Below are positions 1 through 11,640 of a stretch of 64,000 nt of DNA, one piece after another. Source of the DNA: Megachile rotundata. Its lineage: Eukaryota; Arthropoda; Insecta; Hymenoptera; Megachilidae. Made by a program: the position numbers and the translations under genes. The stretch's first letter is position 1. Every line of letters begins with the position of its first letter. The stretch lies in NCBI RefSeq assembly GCF_050947335.1, contig NC_134989.1, positions 7,743,501 to 7,807,500 on the forward strand. Direction: 5' to 3'. The notes below the pieces were generated by a model that had not been told where the DNA came from, ran no database searches, and worked only from the letters and a program-made list of their open reading frames with translations.

Positions 1-660
1 CATATTTTACACGAGCCATAAAAGAAGATGGCGAGAGCCAAGCTTTCACATCACGGACTCGTAAATGAAATTGAAGAAATAAGCCTGACCCCGTCGCGGA
101 CCAAACTGAGAGCAAGCAATTTTCCAAATAGCTTTGCTTCCGGCCTGCACGCGAGCTTGGCCAATACATTCGGAAACTTGATCAATCAGAAGCGTGACCG
201 GACTATGCTGGCAACCTATGTGCAAGTAACATCGTGTAAACCCGTCGGGGTGCATCCGAGGATGATGAAACAGGTGAACCGGTCGGTTTGCGAAAAGGCC
301 AGCCAGAGGAAAATCGCTCTACTGTCTCGAGAGGCTTCATCCAATGATCATACGGAAGATCGAGTTCAAAGCTGCTCGTGGTGTTAATTGCTGATCAAAG
401 AGCCAGCTTTTGCTAGAACTGCTCCCTATTCACGTTTCTCTCTTGGCTGAATCTCTCTGTCGATATCTCTTACAGTTTTGCGCTGGATTTATCTTAAATC
501 GAACAAAGTACAACCATGTTATAATACGTTACTTTGCAATTTGAGGTTTGGAGTTTAAATTGTCTCTTTGTTGGCTAATTAAGAATTGGATGTGAGGGCA
601 GGGGGAACGTGCTTTATGGAGAGTATGTTTGATATATTATATATGATGGATAATATGTGA
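1..660. other. unique non-repetitive DNA, no gene supported
   Basis: This stretch has balanced base composition for roughly the first 450 bases. It is open on both strands (a 119-codon frame on + at 28-387, and a shorter one opposite). Neither product resembles a family I know, and neither has convincing splice sites. It could be intron or promoter DNA of a gene outside the window. Confidence 0.4.
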
Positions 661-1215
661 TAAATATAAGATGTGAACTGTGAAATTCAATATGAAAAAC
701 ACAAAATATAAATTGTGTAATGTAATATATAATATAGAATGAAGACAGTAAAATGCAACATGAGAAATGCACAATGACATATGTGATCACATGTGATACA
801 TAACATACGTAGAAAGTAAACTGTGAAATGCTTTATAAAAAATATCAAATGTAAAATACATGTTGTATAATATATAATATATGATATTGAATGAAGACTG
901 TAAAATGCAACATAAAAGGTGTACAATGACATATGTGATAACATGTGATACATAACATACGTAGAATGTAAACTATGAAATGCTTTATAAAAAATATCAA
1001 ATGTAAAATATATATTGTATAACATATAATATATGATATAGAATGAAGACTGTAAAATGCAACATAAGAAGTGCACAATGACATATGTGATCACATGTGA
1101 TACATAACATATGTAGAATGTAAACTGTGAAATTCTATGTGAAAAATATCAAATGTAAAATGGAAATTTTATAATATATAACATATAATTTGGAATGAAG
1201 ATTACAAAGTACAAC
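661..1215. repeat. 152-bp tandem repeat, about 3.6 copies
   Basis: The block GAATGAAGAC recurs at 737, 889, 1041 and 1193, exactly 152 bases apart each time. The copies differ by scattered substitutions. Each unit carries a near-palindromic CATATGTGATCACATGTG segment. The minus-strand open frames of 135 and 79 codons across it are by-products of the repeat. Confidence 0.9.
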
Positions 1216-1345
1216 ATGAAAAGTGCATAATGTAAAATGTGAAAAGTAAAATACGAAATATGAAAAGTAAAATATAAAATATGAAAAATAAAATATAAAA
1301 TGATAAAAGTAAAATATGAAATGCAAAATGTGAACAAATTTTCGT
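1216..1345. repeat. degenerate simple repeat (GAAAAGTAAAATAT-like)
   Basis: Alternating runs such as AAAGTAAAATATGAAAA form an A-rich low-complexity tract directly after the 152-bp array. Minus-strand open frames of 63 to 75 codons across it are rich in Phe, Tyr and Ile and are artefacts. Confidence 0.75.
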
Positions 1346-1940
1346 GAAAATAAGCTTTAAAGCAGTGTAAAAACATTCATTAATATTGAAATTCATATTC
1401 AGCGAGAAGCGAATTACATGGCAGTCAAAGTGTTAATGAGTATCGCTATCATAATTAAAATACATGGTCCCATGAGACGTAGCACGTTTATTTCCTGTAA
1501 AATACGACAGAAACTAGATTCCACTGATGTGAAACAATATGAAGCTGAATTATCTATTGCCTTTTGTAAGTGGAAATTCTCTGTAAGCTATGTAGCACAG
1601 CTCCAATTCCCACGCATCACTTCACTGAACCAAATCTCATAGTGGCAATAAATAGTATAGGTTGAGATCAATAACCACTATTCTGCGGAATGGGAACAGT
1701 TGCAAACAGTAAATTGGATTAGCTAAACTATCCTGTGAGGTGTAGCTAAATTAGTTTGGGTAATCGAAATTGTATTCCACAATTTACACGTGCCTGATGA
1801 TTATATATCGATATAATGTCATTGAATATTTTTTAAAATTAAGTATGTATTAATGAGCATTGCAAAATTCTATTTTATTTGTTGTATTTGTTACACTTTG
1901 TTTATTGTATCTGTTAGAGATTGTATTTATTTTTGAAGAA
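1346..1940. other. AT-rich unique DNA, nothing recognised
   Basis: I see no recognisable coding exon, RNA gene or repeat here. A 74-codon frame at 1418-1642 has no family resemblance. Confidence 0.4.
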
Positions 1941-2935
1941 GTATTAAGAATTTCAAACGTTGAAATTCCTCAATTTCCAAATGTTCAAATCCTCAAGTTC
2001 ATGAATTTCCAATTACTCAATCAACATATATTCAAACTCTAAAATTTCCGGATTTCCAAATTCCTAAATCTCAAAACTTTCAAGTTTATAAATTCTTCAA
2101 TTTTCTAAATTTCTTTCTCTAAGATTCTTAAATTTCCAAATCCCCAAATTCTTCAACTTCCTAATTCCTAAAGTACCTCAAGTTCCAGACCCAAACACCT
2201 AAATTTCAAAATCTCCAAATCAACAAATATGAAATTCCTAAATTTCCAAATTCTCTAGTCCATAAACCAAATTTTAAGATTTCTAATTTTCCAAGTCCTT
2301 AAATTCCTCAAGATCCAAATTTCCAAATTCCCGAGTTCTCTAACTTCCCAGCCCCAGAGTTTCTCAACATCCGAACTTCTAAACTTTTAAATTCTCAAAT
2401 CCCTAAATTTCTAAATCCCCAAATCCCCAAATCCCCAAATCTCCAAACCCCCAAATCCTCAAATATCTAAATTCCCAAATCCCCAAATCCCAAATTCCTA
2501 AATTTCTAAATCCCAAAATTCTTAAATTTCCAAATTCCTCAAGATCCAAATTTCCAATTTCCCAACCCCAAAGCTCCTCAACATCAAAACCCCAAACTCC
2601 TTAAACTTTCAAATTCCCAAATCCCCAAATCCCCAAATCCCCAAATCCCTAAATTCCCATATCTTCAAACCCCCAAATCCCCAAATCCCCAAATCCCCAA
2701 ATCCCCAAATCCCCAAATCCCCAAATCCCCAAATCCCTAAATTCCCATATCTTCAAACCCCCAAATCCCCAAATCCCCAAACCACCAAATTCCTAAATCC
2801 CCAAATCCCAAATTCTCCAATCCACAAATTTCCAAATCCCAAAATTCTTAAATTTCCCAGCCCTCAAATTCCCAAACTTCTCAACATTCAAATGTCCAAA
2901 TTCTCGAATTACTAAATTTCCAAACCTCAGTAAAA
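1941..2935. repeat. minisatellite with 8-bp unit, C-rich strand on +
   Basis: The block is built from 8-base units of the form AAATTCCC, AAATTTCC or AAATCCCC. It is degenerate at the edges and near perfect around 2600-2780. The segment containing CCCATATCTTCAAACCCCC recurs 88 to 89 bases apart (near 2656 and 2745), so a higher-order unit has also amplified. Confidence 0.9.
2671..2734 (-). repeat. eight perfect CCCCAAAT units, potential G-quadruplex
   Basis: Eight consecutive CCCCAAAT units read on the minus strand as GGGGATTT repeated. This gives at least eight G4 runs separated by 4-base ATTT loops, which is the geometry of an intramolecular G-quadruplex. It resembles the ciliate telomere unit TTTTGGGG in composition, not the insect telomere unit TTAGG. 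Confidence 0.85.
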
Positions 2936-3399
2936 AAGCCCCAATAAAAAAATTCTCAAGCACCGCCCTTAAAAAAAATTTGTTCCACCACGGCTATACT
3001 GTTCGATTCTCATGCCGAAAGGAAGTGATGGCACAGACGGAAAGGAGCAGTGTTAGTAGCAGTGACGGTACCAGCAGTAGGGCTGCTGGTGGGACGGGAA
3101 ATCTAGAGGAATGGGAGATATGACCGTGACCGCATGGAATGCGTGGAATGTGGCCCATCACGTCGGGGCAAAGCCACAACAACCTACCATCCTTTCGGTC
3201 CACTTCGATCCTCGTTTCCCCATCTTCACGCCCATGATGTCCACCGAAAATTGCGTATCAATTTGCCTGTGTTTCCCTACTATACATTTACTTTTCAATT
3301 GTTATGTGCAAATTTTATTCAACGGTGTTTAATCTTTACTATTTTTTACTTATTATATTGAAAAGTCATGAAATATATGGCCAAAACATATATTTCTTT
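2936..3399. other. unique GC-richer island between minisatellites
   Basis: About 300 bases near 2985-3290 have mixed composition, bounded by minisatellite on both sides. Short open frames on both strands (69 to 75 codons) match no family I know. The block may be conserved non-coding or an unrecognised exon; the sequence alone does not decide. Confidence 0.35.
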
Positions 3400-4330
3400 T
3401 TCAGATTTCTAGATCTCAGAATTTTAGGCTTTTAAATTTGCAAGGTTCCAAATTTTGAAATATTTAAATATTTTGAATAAGGGATTTCGATATTTTAAAA
3501 TTATTAAACCTTGAAATCGCAGGGTTCAAAATTCAAAAATGTTAAAATCCGCAAATTATCAAAATACCAGATTATCAAATTCTGAGATGCCTACATTCTA
3601 CAATTCCCAAATTTTGAAATCACCGAATTCTCAAAGGACCAAATTCTTAAATTCCCAATTTTTAAAATCCCCAAATTCTCAAATTAGCAAATTCTCAAAT
3701 CCCCAAATTCCTAAATTCCCAATTTCTCAAATCCCCAAATTCTTAAATTCCCAATTTCTTTAATTCCCAATTTCTGGAATTATCAAATTCTTCAATTCCC
3801 AATTTCTCAAATCCCCAAATTCTTAAATTCCCAATTTTTTAAATCCCCAAATTCTCAAATTACCAAATTCTCAAATCCCCAAATTCTTAAATTCCTAATT
3901 TCTCAAATCCCCAAATTCTTAAATTCCCAATTTCTCAAATCCCCAAATTCTCAAATTATCAAATTCTTCAATTCCCAATTTCTCAAATCCCCAAATTCTC
4001 AAATTCCCAATTTCTCAAATCCCCAATTTCTCAAATCCCCAAATTCTTAAATTCCCAATTTCTCAAATCCCCACATTCTTAAATCCCCAAATTCTCAAAT
4101 TGCTAAATTCTTTAATTCCCAATTTCTCAAATCCCCAAATTCTTAAATTTCCAATTTCTCAAATCCCCACATTCTTAAATCCCCAAATTCTCAAATTGCT
4201 AAATTCTTTAATTCCCAATTTCTCAAATCCCCAAATTCTTAAATTTCCAATTTTTCAAATCCCCAAATTCTTAAATTCCCAAATTCTTAAATCCCCAATT
4301 TCTCAAATTCCCATATCCCCAAATCCCCAT
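3400..4330. repeat. minisatellite with 8-bp unit, C-rich strand on +
   Basis: Degenerate at 3400-3540, then regular AAATTCCC / AATTTCTC / AAATCCCC units to 4330. A composite of about 40 bases (TTCCCAATTTCTCAAATCCC and relatives) recurs many times. The 90-codon and 74-codon frames inside read as repeated Ser-Asn-Pro-Gln-Ile/Leu peptides and are artefacts. Confidence 0.9.
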
Positions 4331-4985
4331 AAGAACAGATTAAGTTTAACTTTTCGCAAAATTACTGAATAGCTCTAACTGTTAAATCCGACAGTAAAAA
4401 TTCGATAACACAAAAGAAGGAAGATTAATTGTTTCCAACATACAAAGAATGTATTGGTATGTCTAGAAGTATTGAACATACAATTTGCTACTAAGTATCC
4501 AATAGCGGAGAAGATTCTTTAGTAGCCCTGGGCGTTTTTGAGGCAACCCAGAAAGACAGGTGTAGGATACCTTGATTGATTTTCCTGGCAATCTTAACTT
4601 TGCAATTTACTCGATTGTCCGAAGATGTTTCACCAGATGACAGGTGCCGTTACCATAAAAATTACACCTGCCTGATCACAGTTCACGTGACTGGTTTTCG
4701 TCCGAAAGCCATTATAATCCAGCTGGCTTCTGAGTAGCTGAGGCATTAAATCAAATTCGAGTCGGGCTAATGAAGTCTTCTTGGCTTGCTTTCTGGAATT
4801 CTGTACAAGATTAGAACATTCTGTCTATTGTTATTTCGTTTCATTGCTAGATATTTCTATTTGCTTGTACTTTGTTCGAGGTTTTGCTGATGTGTTTTTC
4901 AGTTTCTTTTGGTTGAAGTAGTCTTCTGATGTTTTAGAACATTATTTTTATGTGGCTTATTTTGTATAGTTGTCTACATGTATCA
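4331..4985. other. unique DNA, nothing recognised
   Basis: Non-repetitive sequence between two arrays. No coding exon or RNA gene could be supported on either strand. Confidence 0.4.
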
Positions 4986-5745
4986 TATGTGTATGTGTTT
5001 TATAAAATTTTGTGTACATATCACATTTTTTATAATTATATATGTATGTTATATTTTTACAATTATGTATATATGTCACTTTTTATAAAATTATGTGTAC
5101 ATATCACATTTTGTATAATTACTTACATATGTTATATTTTGTTCAATTATGTATGTATGTCACTTTTGATAAGATTGTATGTACATATCACATTTTGTAT
5201 AATTACACACATATATTATATTTTGTTCAATTATGTATATATGTCACTTTTTATAAAATTATGTGTACATATCACATTTTGTATAATTGCATACATATAT
5301 TATATTTTGTTCAATTATGTATATATGTCACTTTTGATAAGATTGTATGTACATATCACATTTTGTATAATTACATACATATGTTATATTTTGTTCAATT
5401 ATGTATGTATGTCACTTTTGATAAGATTGTGTGTACATATCACATTTTGTATAATTACACACATATATTATATTTTGTTCAATTATGTATGCATGTCACT
5501 TTTTATAAGATTGTGTGTACATATCACATTTTGTATAATTGCATACATATATTATATTTTGTTCAATTATGTATGTATGTCACTTTTGATAAGATTGTAT
5601 GTACATATCACATTTTGTATAATTACACACATATATTATATTTTGTTCAATTATGTATATATGTCACTTTTTATAAAATCATATGTACATATCACATTTT
5701 GTATAATTATATACACAAGTTGTATTTTATACAATCAAACGTTTT
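4986..5745. repeat. 84-bp tandem repeat, about nine copies
   Basis: The block GTTCAATTATGTAT recurs at 5141, 5225, 5309 and 5393, each 84 bases apart, and continues to about 5660. Sub-blocks such as CACTTTTGATAAGATTG and TACATATCACATTTTGTATA alternate. Because 84 is divisible by three and the unit lacks stops in two frames, it produces apparent proteins of 367 and 239 residues on the + strand. Confidence 0.95.
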
Positions 5746-6445
5746 ATTATTTAATATTTAAGCTCTTAAAACTTGTACATATAATTTCCAATTTGAAATT
5801 AATTTTCTCTCCGAAAGAGCGTTATTTGCTTCATCAAACCCAGAAGAAATTCACCGCCGAAAAAGTCGCTGCTCTAAACTCTCATAAATCTGAAGCAGGA
5901 TTTTCAAAAGCCCGCATTACTTCCAGTAGACCACGTCGAAAGTTACCGACGGAAAAAGGAGAACATAAATGGCCCGCAGATTCACACGATCCGACAAAAA
6001 AATTCATCAGAGGCAACGTTAGCCAGCGATTAGTCAAAGAAACCCGGATCTAAGAACGTTGAAGAGGGTCAGTGCCTGTTCGAAGTCAACGTCCAGAAGA
6101 AGGAGGAAGAAAATAAAGAACGATGATTTCATCGTGCTTAAATTCGGAGCAAAGAGAAGAACGGACCCTTCTTCTATGGGGCGGGAATCTCAGGGCCGTA
6201 TTTTCGTTTGTCGGATGCGGAATAGCCTCTCCTGTACCGCCTACAACGAGGATAAATTTTTCTCGATGACATGACCGTATGACCCGCCATGATGCATCGA
6301 TCGTTCGCTGCCGAAAGCCCCTTTCTTCCTCCTTCTCATCCCGGAGTAATTTCATCGTGACTGGCTGACCTTTTAAAAACGTTTGAACCGGCTAACTATC
6401 GGATGACCGAAAGAAATTCAATAAAATAAATTATACCGGAATTAT
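5746..6445. other. unique GC-richer DNA after the 84-bp array
   Basis: Bases 5800-6350 have mixed composition and purine-rich stretches. Short frames exist on both strands (71 codons at 6059-6274 on +, 89 codons at 6086-6355 on -). No family is recognisable. This could be regulatory or unannotated transcript sequence. Confidence 0.35.
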
Positions 6446-7620
6446 TTATTTTAGGTAGGAATTTGGGGAGTTGGATGTTTTGGAATTTGGGAAAATGGAA
6501 ATTTTAGAATTGGAGGATTTTAGGGATGTGGAGAATGGGCAGTTGCATGTTTTGGAATTTGGGAAATTGGTAATTTTAGAATTGGAATACTTAGGGATCT
6601 GGAGAGTGAAGAGTTGGATATTTAGGAATTGGAATACTTAGGGATCTGGAGAGTGGAGAGTTGGATATTTTGGAATTGGAATAGTTAGGGATCTGGGGAG
6701 TGGAGAATTGGATATTTTCGAATTGGAACACTTGGGGATCTGAAGAGTGGAGAGTTGGACACTTTGGAATTGGAATGCTTAGGGATCTGGAGAGTGGGGA
6801 GTTGGACATTTTGGAATTGAAATGCTTAGGGATCTGGAGAGTGGAGAGTTGGATATTTAGGAATTGGAATACTTAGGGATCTAGGGAATGGAGAGTTGGA
6901 CATCTTGGAATTGGAATACTTAGGGGTCTGGAGAGTGGAGAGTTGGATATTTAGGAATTGGAATACTTAGGGATCTAGGGAATGGAGAGTTGAACATTTT
7001 GGAATTGGAATACTTCGGAATCTGGAGAGTGGAGAGTTGAACATTTTGGAATTGGAATACTTAGAAATCTGGAGAGTGGAGAGTTGGACATTTTGGAATT
7101 GGAATGCTTAGGGATCTGGAGAGTGGAGAGTTGGAAATTTTAGATTTGGAACACTAAGGGATGTAAAGAGTGGAGATTTGGACATTTTGAAATTGGAATA
7201 CTTAGGAATCTCGAGAGTGGAGAGTTGAATATTTAGGAATTTGAGAATTTATGGATTTGGGGGTTGGATTTGGGAATTTTTGAGGATCTGCTGACATAGC
7301 AATATAGAGATTTGAGGGTTTAGGAATTTGGAGATCTAGAAATTTAGAAATCTACGGATTTGAAAACTTAAGAATCCCCACAATTCCTAGAGTTTAGGAA
7401 TTTGTAGACTTAGGGATTTCAAGATTGGCAGTTTGGAAACTTAGGAATTTACGAATTTAAGAATTTAGGGATTCGACGATATAAGAATTTGACCACTTAC
7501 GGATATAAAAATCTGGGGATCCGATGATCTACAAATTTGGAAACGTAACAGTTTGAAGATCTACATATGAATACATAAATCTAGAAATTTGGACATCGAA
7601 AGATGTGGAGTTCCACATCT
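6446..7620. repeat. minisatellite, G-rich strand on +, 47-bp higher-order unit
   Basis: From about 6590 to 7220 a composite unit (GATCTGGAGAGTGGAGAGTT followed by a GGATATTTTGGAATTGGAAT-like half) recurs. GAGTGG falls at 6651, 6698 and 6745, a 47-base period. The edges decay into single GGAATTTG-type 8-base units up to about 7600. It is the same family as the blocks at 1.9 and 3.4 kb but inverted. Confidence 0.9.
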
Positions 7621-8032
7621 CTTCCACAACCCTCACATTCATCATTCAGTTTAATACGACAATTTGAAATAAATATTTTTTAACTAAATCTATGACACTA
7701 TACATGTGCAAAGACAGCAGAATAAACTATAGCAGCAATTAATAGTAAACAACGATTAGGTTAACAAAATTCAGCAAACTTTTTAAGTAAAATATTTCAA
7801 GCTTAATATCTGGCTGCAGCAAAAATGCCTTCGAGTGCAAAGGATTAAAATCTATCTAGAAATGTAGTGCTCTCCAGGTACAAGAATCTAAGAATTTGAC
7901 AATCTAGGAATTAATTCATAAATGTGATAATTTAGGAATTCGATTGTCTAAGAATTTAGAAACCTAGTAATTTGATTCATTCATATTATACCTACAAATG
8001 TATTGACTATCTGCAGATGTAATGTATAATTT
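7621..8032. other. AT-rich unique DNA
   Basis: Only scattered remnants of GGAATTTG-like units (7890-7980) are visible, and no gene. Confidence 0.4.
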
Positions 8033-8271
8033 GGATCGTTTATTTTAAAAGTGGTGTAAGTCCATTTTCATTTATTTTGAGAAAATTAAAGATTAGCATA
8101 TATGTCAATGCAAAAATATAGAGGTTAATTATATCAAGACTGGCAATTCAGCAATTTTTTACTGATTGACCAATATGTAATTTGATTATACAAATTTGTT
8201 TTAGGTGACTTAACTAAAATAGTGTATATTCATACAAATAGACTTACACCACTTTTCAAAATAAACGATCC
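8033..8271. mobile_element. 239-bp MITE with terminal inverted repeats and ATTT target duplication
   Basis: The left end GGATCGTTTATTTTAAAAGT (continuing GGTGTAAGTC) is matched by its reverse complement at 8241-8271, which ends AAATAAACGATCC. This gives terminal inverted repeats of about 30 bases with one or two differences. Both flanks carry ATTT (8029-8032 and 8272-8275), consistent with a 4-bp target-site duplication. The interior is AT-rich with no open frame, so the element is non-autonomous. The superfamily is not certain. Confidence 0.85.
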
Positions 8272-9010
8272 ATTTGTTAATATAAAAATCAGACATAAAC
8301 TTGAAGACCTAGAAATTGAAAAATTTAAAAGCTTGAACACGTAGAATTCGGAAGGTTATCGCAAAGTTCACACATGTGTCGTTATCCAAAGGAAGCGTGC
8401 GTTACAGCCGAGTACATACACGTAGAATAAACACAATGGGCTCGTCACGCAACTAGCCAACGGCACGATGCTCGTCACAGTGAAAGTTTAATCGTGGTTG
8501 CCCGTTCCACCGTTAAAAATAAATATTACCACACGGGTAGCTAGTGGCTCGTAAAGAACATCCCGTGTATTTTGAATTCCATCCAGGAGATGCTACTCGT
8601 ACCGATCGTGATTCTTTCTCGTCACAAGTGGTTAACTACATTGTCACCGTGTAGATAGACGGACGTTTTAACTTTTTTGCGATAATGCCGGCATCTTGTT
8701 CTCCCGTGGGGGACGAACTCGCCGCGGGATACGCTATGCTTTACCGGTTTTCTATGCACGATGTGTCCTCGTAACGTCCGCCGTTTGCTACCAGAGGAAT
8801 CCGGATACTCCGCGTGATAAATTGAAGTATCAAGCGATGAAAGTTCGCATGATTTTTGTACACGATTCAAACGTCATCGTGCGTAGTTCTTTGTGCTTTT
8901 TATTTCTAGTCGCTGTTAACCTTGCGACTACCGGTTCGGTTCGAGGAAATTTTCCAGCTGAGTGCCAACAGAGTTCATGTACTGGTGGCAAACCGGGAGT
9001 TGGCGCGTGA
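8272..9010. other. unique CpG-rich island, no gene supported
   Basis: Bases 8340-9010 are clearly richer in GC and CpG than their surroundings. A 104-codon frame on + (8696-9010) and an 82-codon frame on - (8622-8870) overlap each other. Neither looks like a known protein. The right edge (GAGTTGGCGCGTGA) recurs at 60 kb. A promoter or enhancer is possible. Confidence 0.35.
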
Positions 9011-9720
9011 TGTAAGAATTTGGGAATGTAGGGATTTGTGGGTGTGGGGATTTGGGGATGAAGCGATTTGGGGATGTAGGAATTTGGAATAGAACGATTT
9101 GGGTGTGTAAGAATTTGAGACTATAGGAATTTGGGAATGTAGAGATTTGGGGACGTAGGGATTTGTGGACGTGGCAATTTGGGAACGTGGCGATTTGGGG
9201 ACGTAGCGATTTGGGGACGTAGCGATTTTGGGATGTGGCGATTCGGGACGTGGTGACTTGGAGGCGTGGAGATTTGGGGATGTAGCGATTTGGGGACATG
9301 GCGAGTTTTGGATGTGACGATTTGGGGACGTGGCAATTTGGAGACGTAGCGATTTGGAGATGTGGCGATTTGAGGACGTAGCGATTTGGGGACGTGGCGA
9401 TTTTGGGATGTGGCGATTCGGGAACGTGGTGACTTGGAGGCGTGGAGATTTGGAGGCGTAGAGATTTGGAGACGTGGTGATTTTGGGATGTGGCGATTCG
9501 GGGACGTGGTGACATGGAGGCGTAGCGATTTGGGGATGTAGCGATTTGGGGATGTGACGATTTGGTAATATATCGATTTGGGAATGAAGGGATTTGGAAG
9601 TAAAGGAATTTGGAAGTGAAGGAATTTGGGAATGTAGGGATTTGAAAGTGAAGAAATTTGAGAATATAGAAATTTATAAATGTAGATGTTTGAAAATGTA
9701 AGAATTTGAAAATCTAAGGA
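9011..9720. repeat. minisatellite with 16-bp double unit, CpG-containing
   Basis: The unit is close to GATTTGGGGACGTAGC, i.e. two 8-base halves (GATTTGGG, GACGTGGC). It is most regular at 9160-9560. The 195-codon minus-strand frame reads as repeated Ala-Thr-Ser-Pro-Asn-Arg-His-Val peptides and is an artefact. Most other blocks of this family contain no CpG, so this one is a CpG-bearing variant. Confidence 0.9.
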
Positions 9721-10620
9721 CTCGAAAAGCTATTCTATAATTTGATGGTTAAGGTATAATATAAATGATTAGGTTATAAATATATGATCAAAGTTCTTTG
9801 TACAAAATTCACACGTGTCTACAAACTCGCATAACACGAATGTAAGACAGCATGATTGGAGCGGTTACTTTCATGTCAGCTATTAATTCCAGTTTTATCA
9901 AATATGTTAATTGTTTCCTGTACTTCGTTACATAACATAGAATTGCGTTATATGAAAACGGCAGTAATTTTCTATCAACTCTAACATGTTACAGGAATTC
10001 AACATATTATAGTGTAGAGTACAGTAAATATTCAAAAATTCTGAAATATCCAAAATTTCTTAATTAACTCATTTATTGTCAAATTTTAAGCATCGAGAGA
10101 TAATTTTGATGCCTAACTTGACAAATATTCTTATAAGTTATATAACATTAAAAACTTTGATATAAGAACACATTACACAAACTTTATTTAATATAATTCT
10201 ATTGTCAGTGACAAGGAAATATATACAAATCCCCATTTAAATATATTTAAATCCCTATTTGATGATTGCGGTAGCCAATGGGTTAAACGATGATACAAAG
10301 TTCTTCCACTATTTCAGAATACCAAATGTCGAAATTGAAATTTTATTGAGAAAAATTAGGATCGTCTCGATATAACGGGTTACCGTATTTTGCAAGCCTA
10401 TTTCTCCAAAAGAGAAAGTAACCGTGTGTCTACGAGCAGTATGTTCACGTTGATGGACTACTCAAACGCTGAAGAGATTTCCTTGGAAGATTACGATGTG
10501 TGTTCCGCGTACGCGCGAATGTGACGTGATCATCAATGTGAATGCTTTCATTTGTTTCAGTGGCTTTAACCTTTAACCTAACTGTGTACTCGGTAGCAAA
10601 TGTGGCCTACTCTGAATAAA
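9721..10620. other. AT-rich unique DNA, nothing recognised
   Basis: No exon, RNA gene or repeat can be supported. A slightly GC-richer patch lies at 10370-10600. Confidence 0.4.
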
Positions 10621-11020
10621 CTTTAGGGATACAGATATTTGAGGACTTGGGGACTTCGGGATTATGTAATATAGAAATTTGGGAAGGTAGATATTTATGA
10701 GTGTGAGAATTTGGGAATGTGAACATTTGAATGGATAGATAGATTGAGATTTGGGAATTTAGGTATTTAGGCATTTAGACATTTGCAAATGTGGGAATTT
10801 AGAAATGTGGAAATTTAACAATGTAGGTATTCAGGTGTGTAGAAATTTAGGAAAGTAGAAATTTCAGAATGTTGAGACTTGGGAATTTGGGTAGTTACAA
10901 ATTTGAAAACTGAGGAATGTTTGAATTTGAAGATATAAGAATTTAGAAATGTCAGAATTTAGCAATATATGTAGGTATTTGGGAATGTGGAAATTAAAAA
11001 ATATAGGTATTTAGAATAAT
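10621..11020. repeat. degenerate minisatellite, G-rich strand on +
   Basis: Diverged GGGAATTTAGGTATTT-like units, usually of 8 or 16 bases. It belongs to the same dispersed family. Confidence 0.75.
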
Positions 11021-11640
11021 ATTTCCTAGCAATCAAAGAAAGTCTACATTGCACCCTAGTATTCATGTAAATTTCAGAAACAGAAGTTCATCCATATGAA
11101 GTATATAGAAACCCCAATATTGTCCGACATTCGCTAAAGATAATACATAAAATGTCTCCCTATATAATTATCCAAAATTGAAATACAGTCAAATTGTTAT
11201 CTGATACAATGTTCTATAAAGTTCATAAAATGTCTTGAAATTTTATTATAACACCCCATGTACTTAATCAAATTATTAGAACAAATGATATATTAATTAC
11301 AATATAAATATAGTTATATATCAGTCATAAAGTGCTTTCATTTCCTTTTATATGTATAAACTTTCAGTACTTCCCTGTTAACGAACTGCAAATCTTACTA
11401 ATACATAAACGAAAAATTGCATTCGTTTTTAGTATTAAATTAATCATTTTCTAAACATGTCATGTGTCTTTTCCTTTTCCCTTTCAGATAAATGATAGAT
11501 TTTAGAGATACAGACATTACCTAACGTTGCATAATCTCGAAAATGTCATCCGCGTCGAAAGCAAACATTTACATGAGTTATTCAAGCATTGGCGTAACTA
11601 GAATTTTTGTTTGAGAAAGATTAACGTTAGATCGCTATGT
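11021..11640. other. AT-rich unique DNA, nothing recognised
   Basis: Low-GC sequence without a recognisable gene or repeat. Confidence 0.4.

Noticed and set aside
4950..6053. 367-codon plus-strand open frame (and 239-codon frame at 5042-5761)
   Set aside because: Both are the reading of an 84-bp tandem repeat whose unit is divisible by three. The peptides are Tyr/Cys/Ile/His repeats without a known fold.
8928..9515. 195-codon minus-strand frame
   Set aside because: It is the translation of the 16-bp minisatellite, with Ser-Pro-Asn-Arg-His-Val repeats, and shows no gene features.
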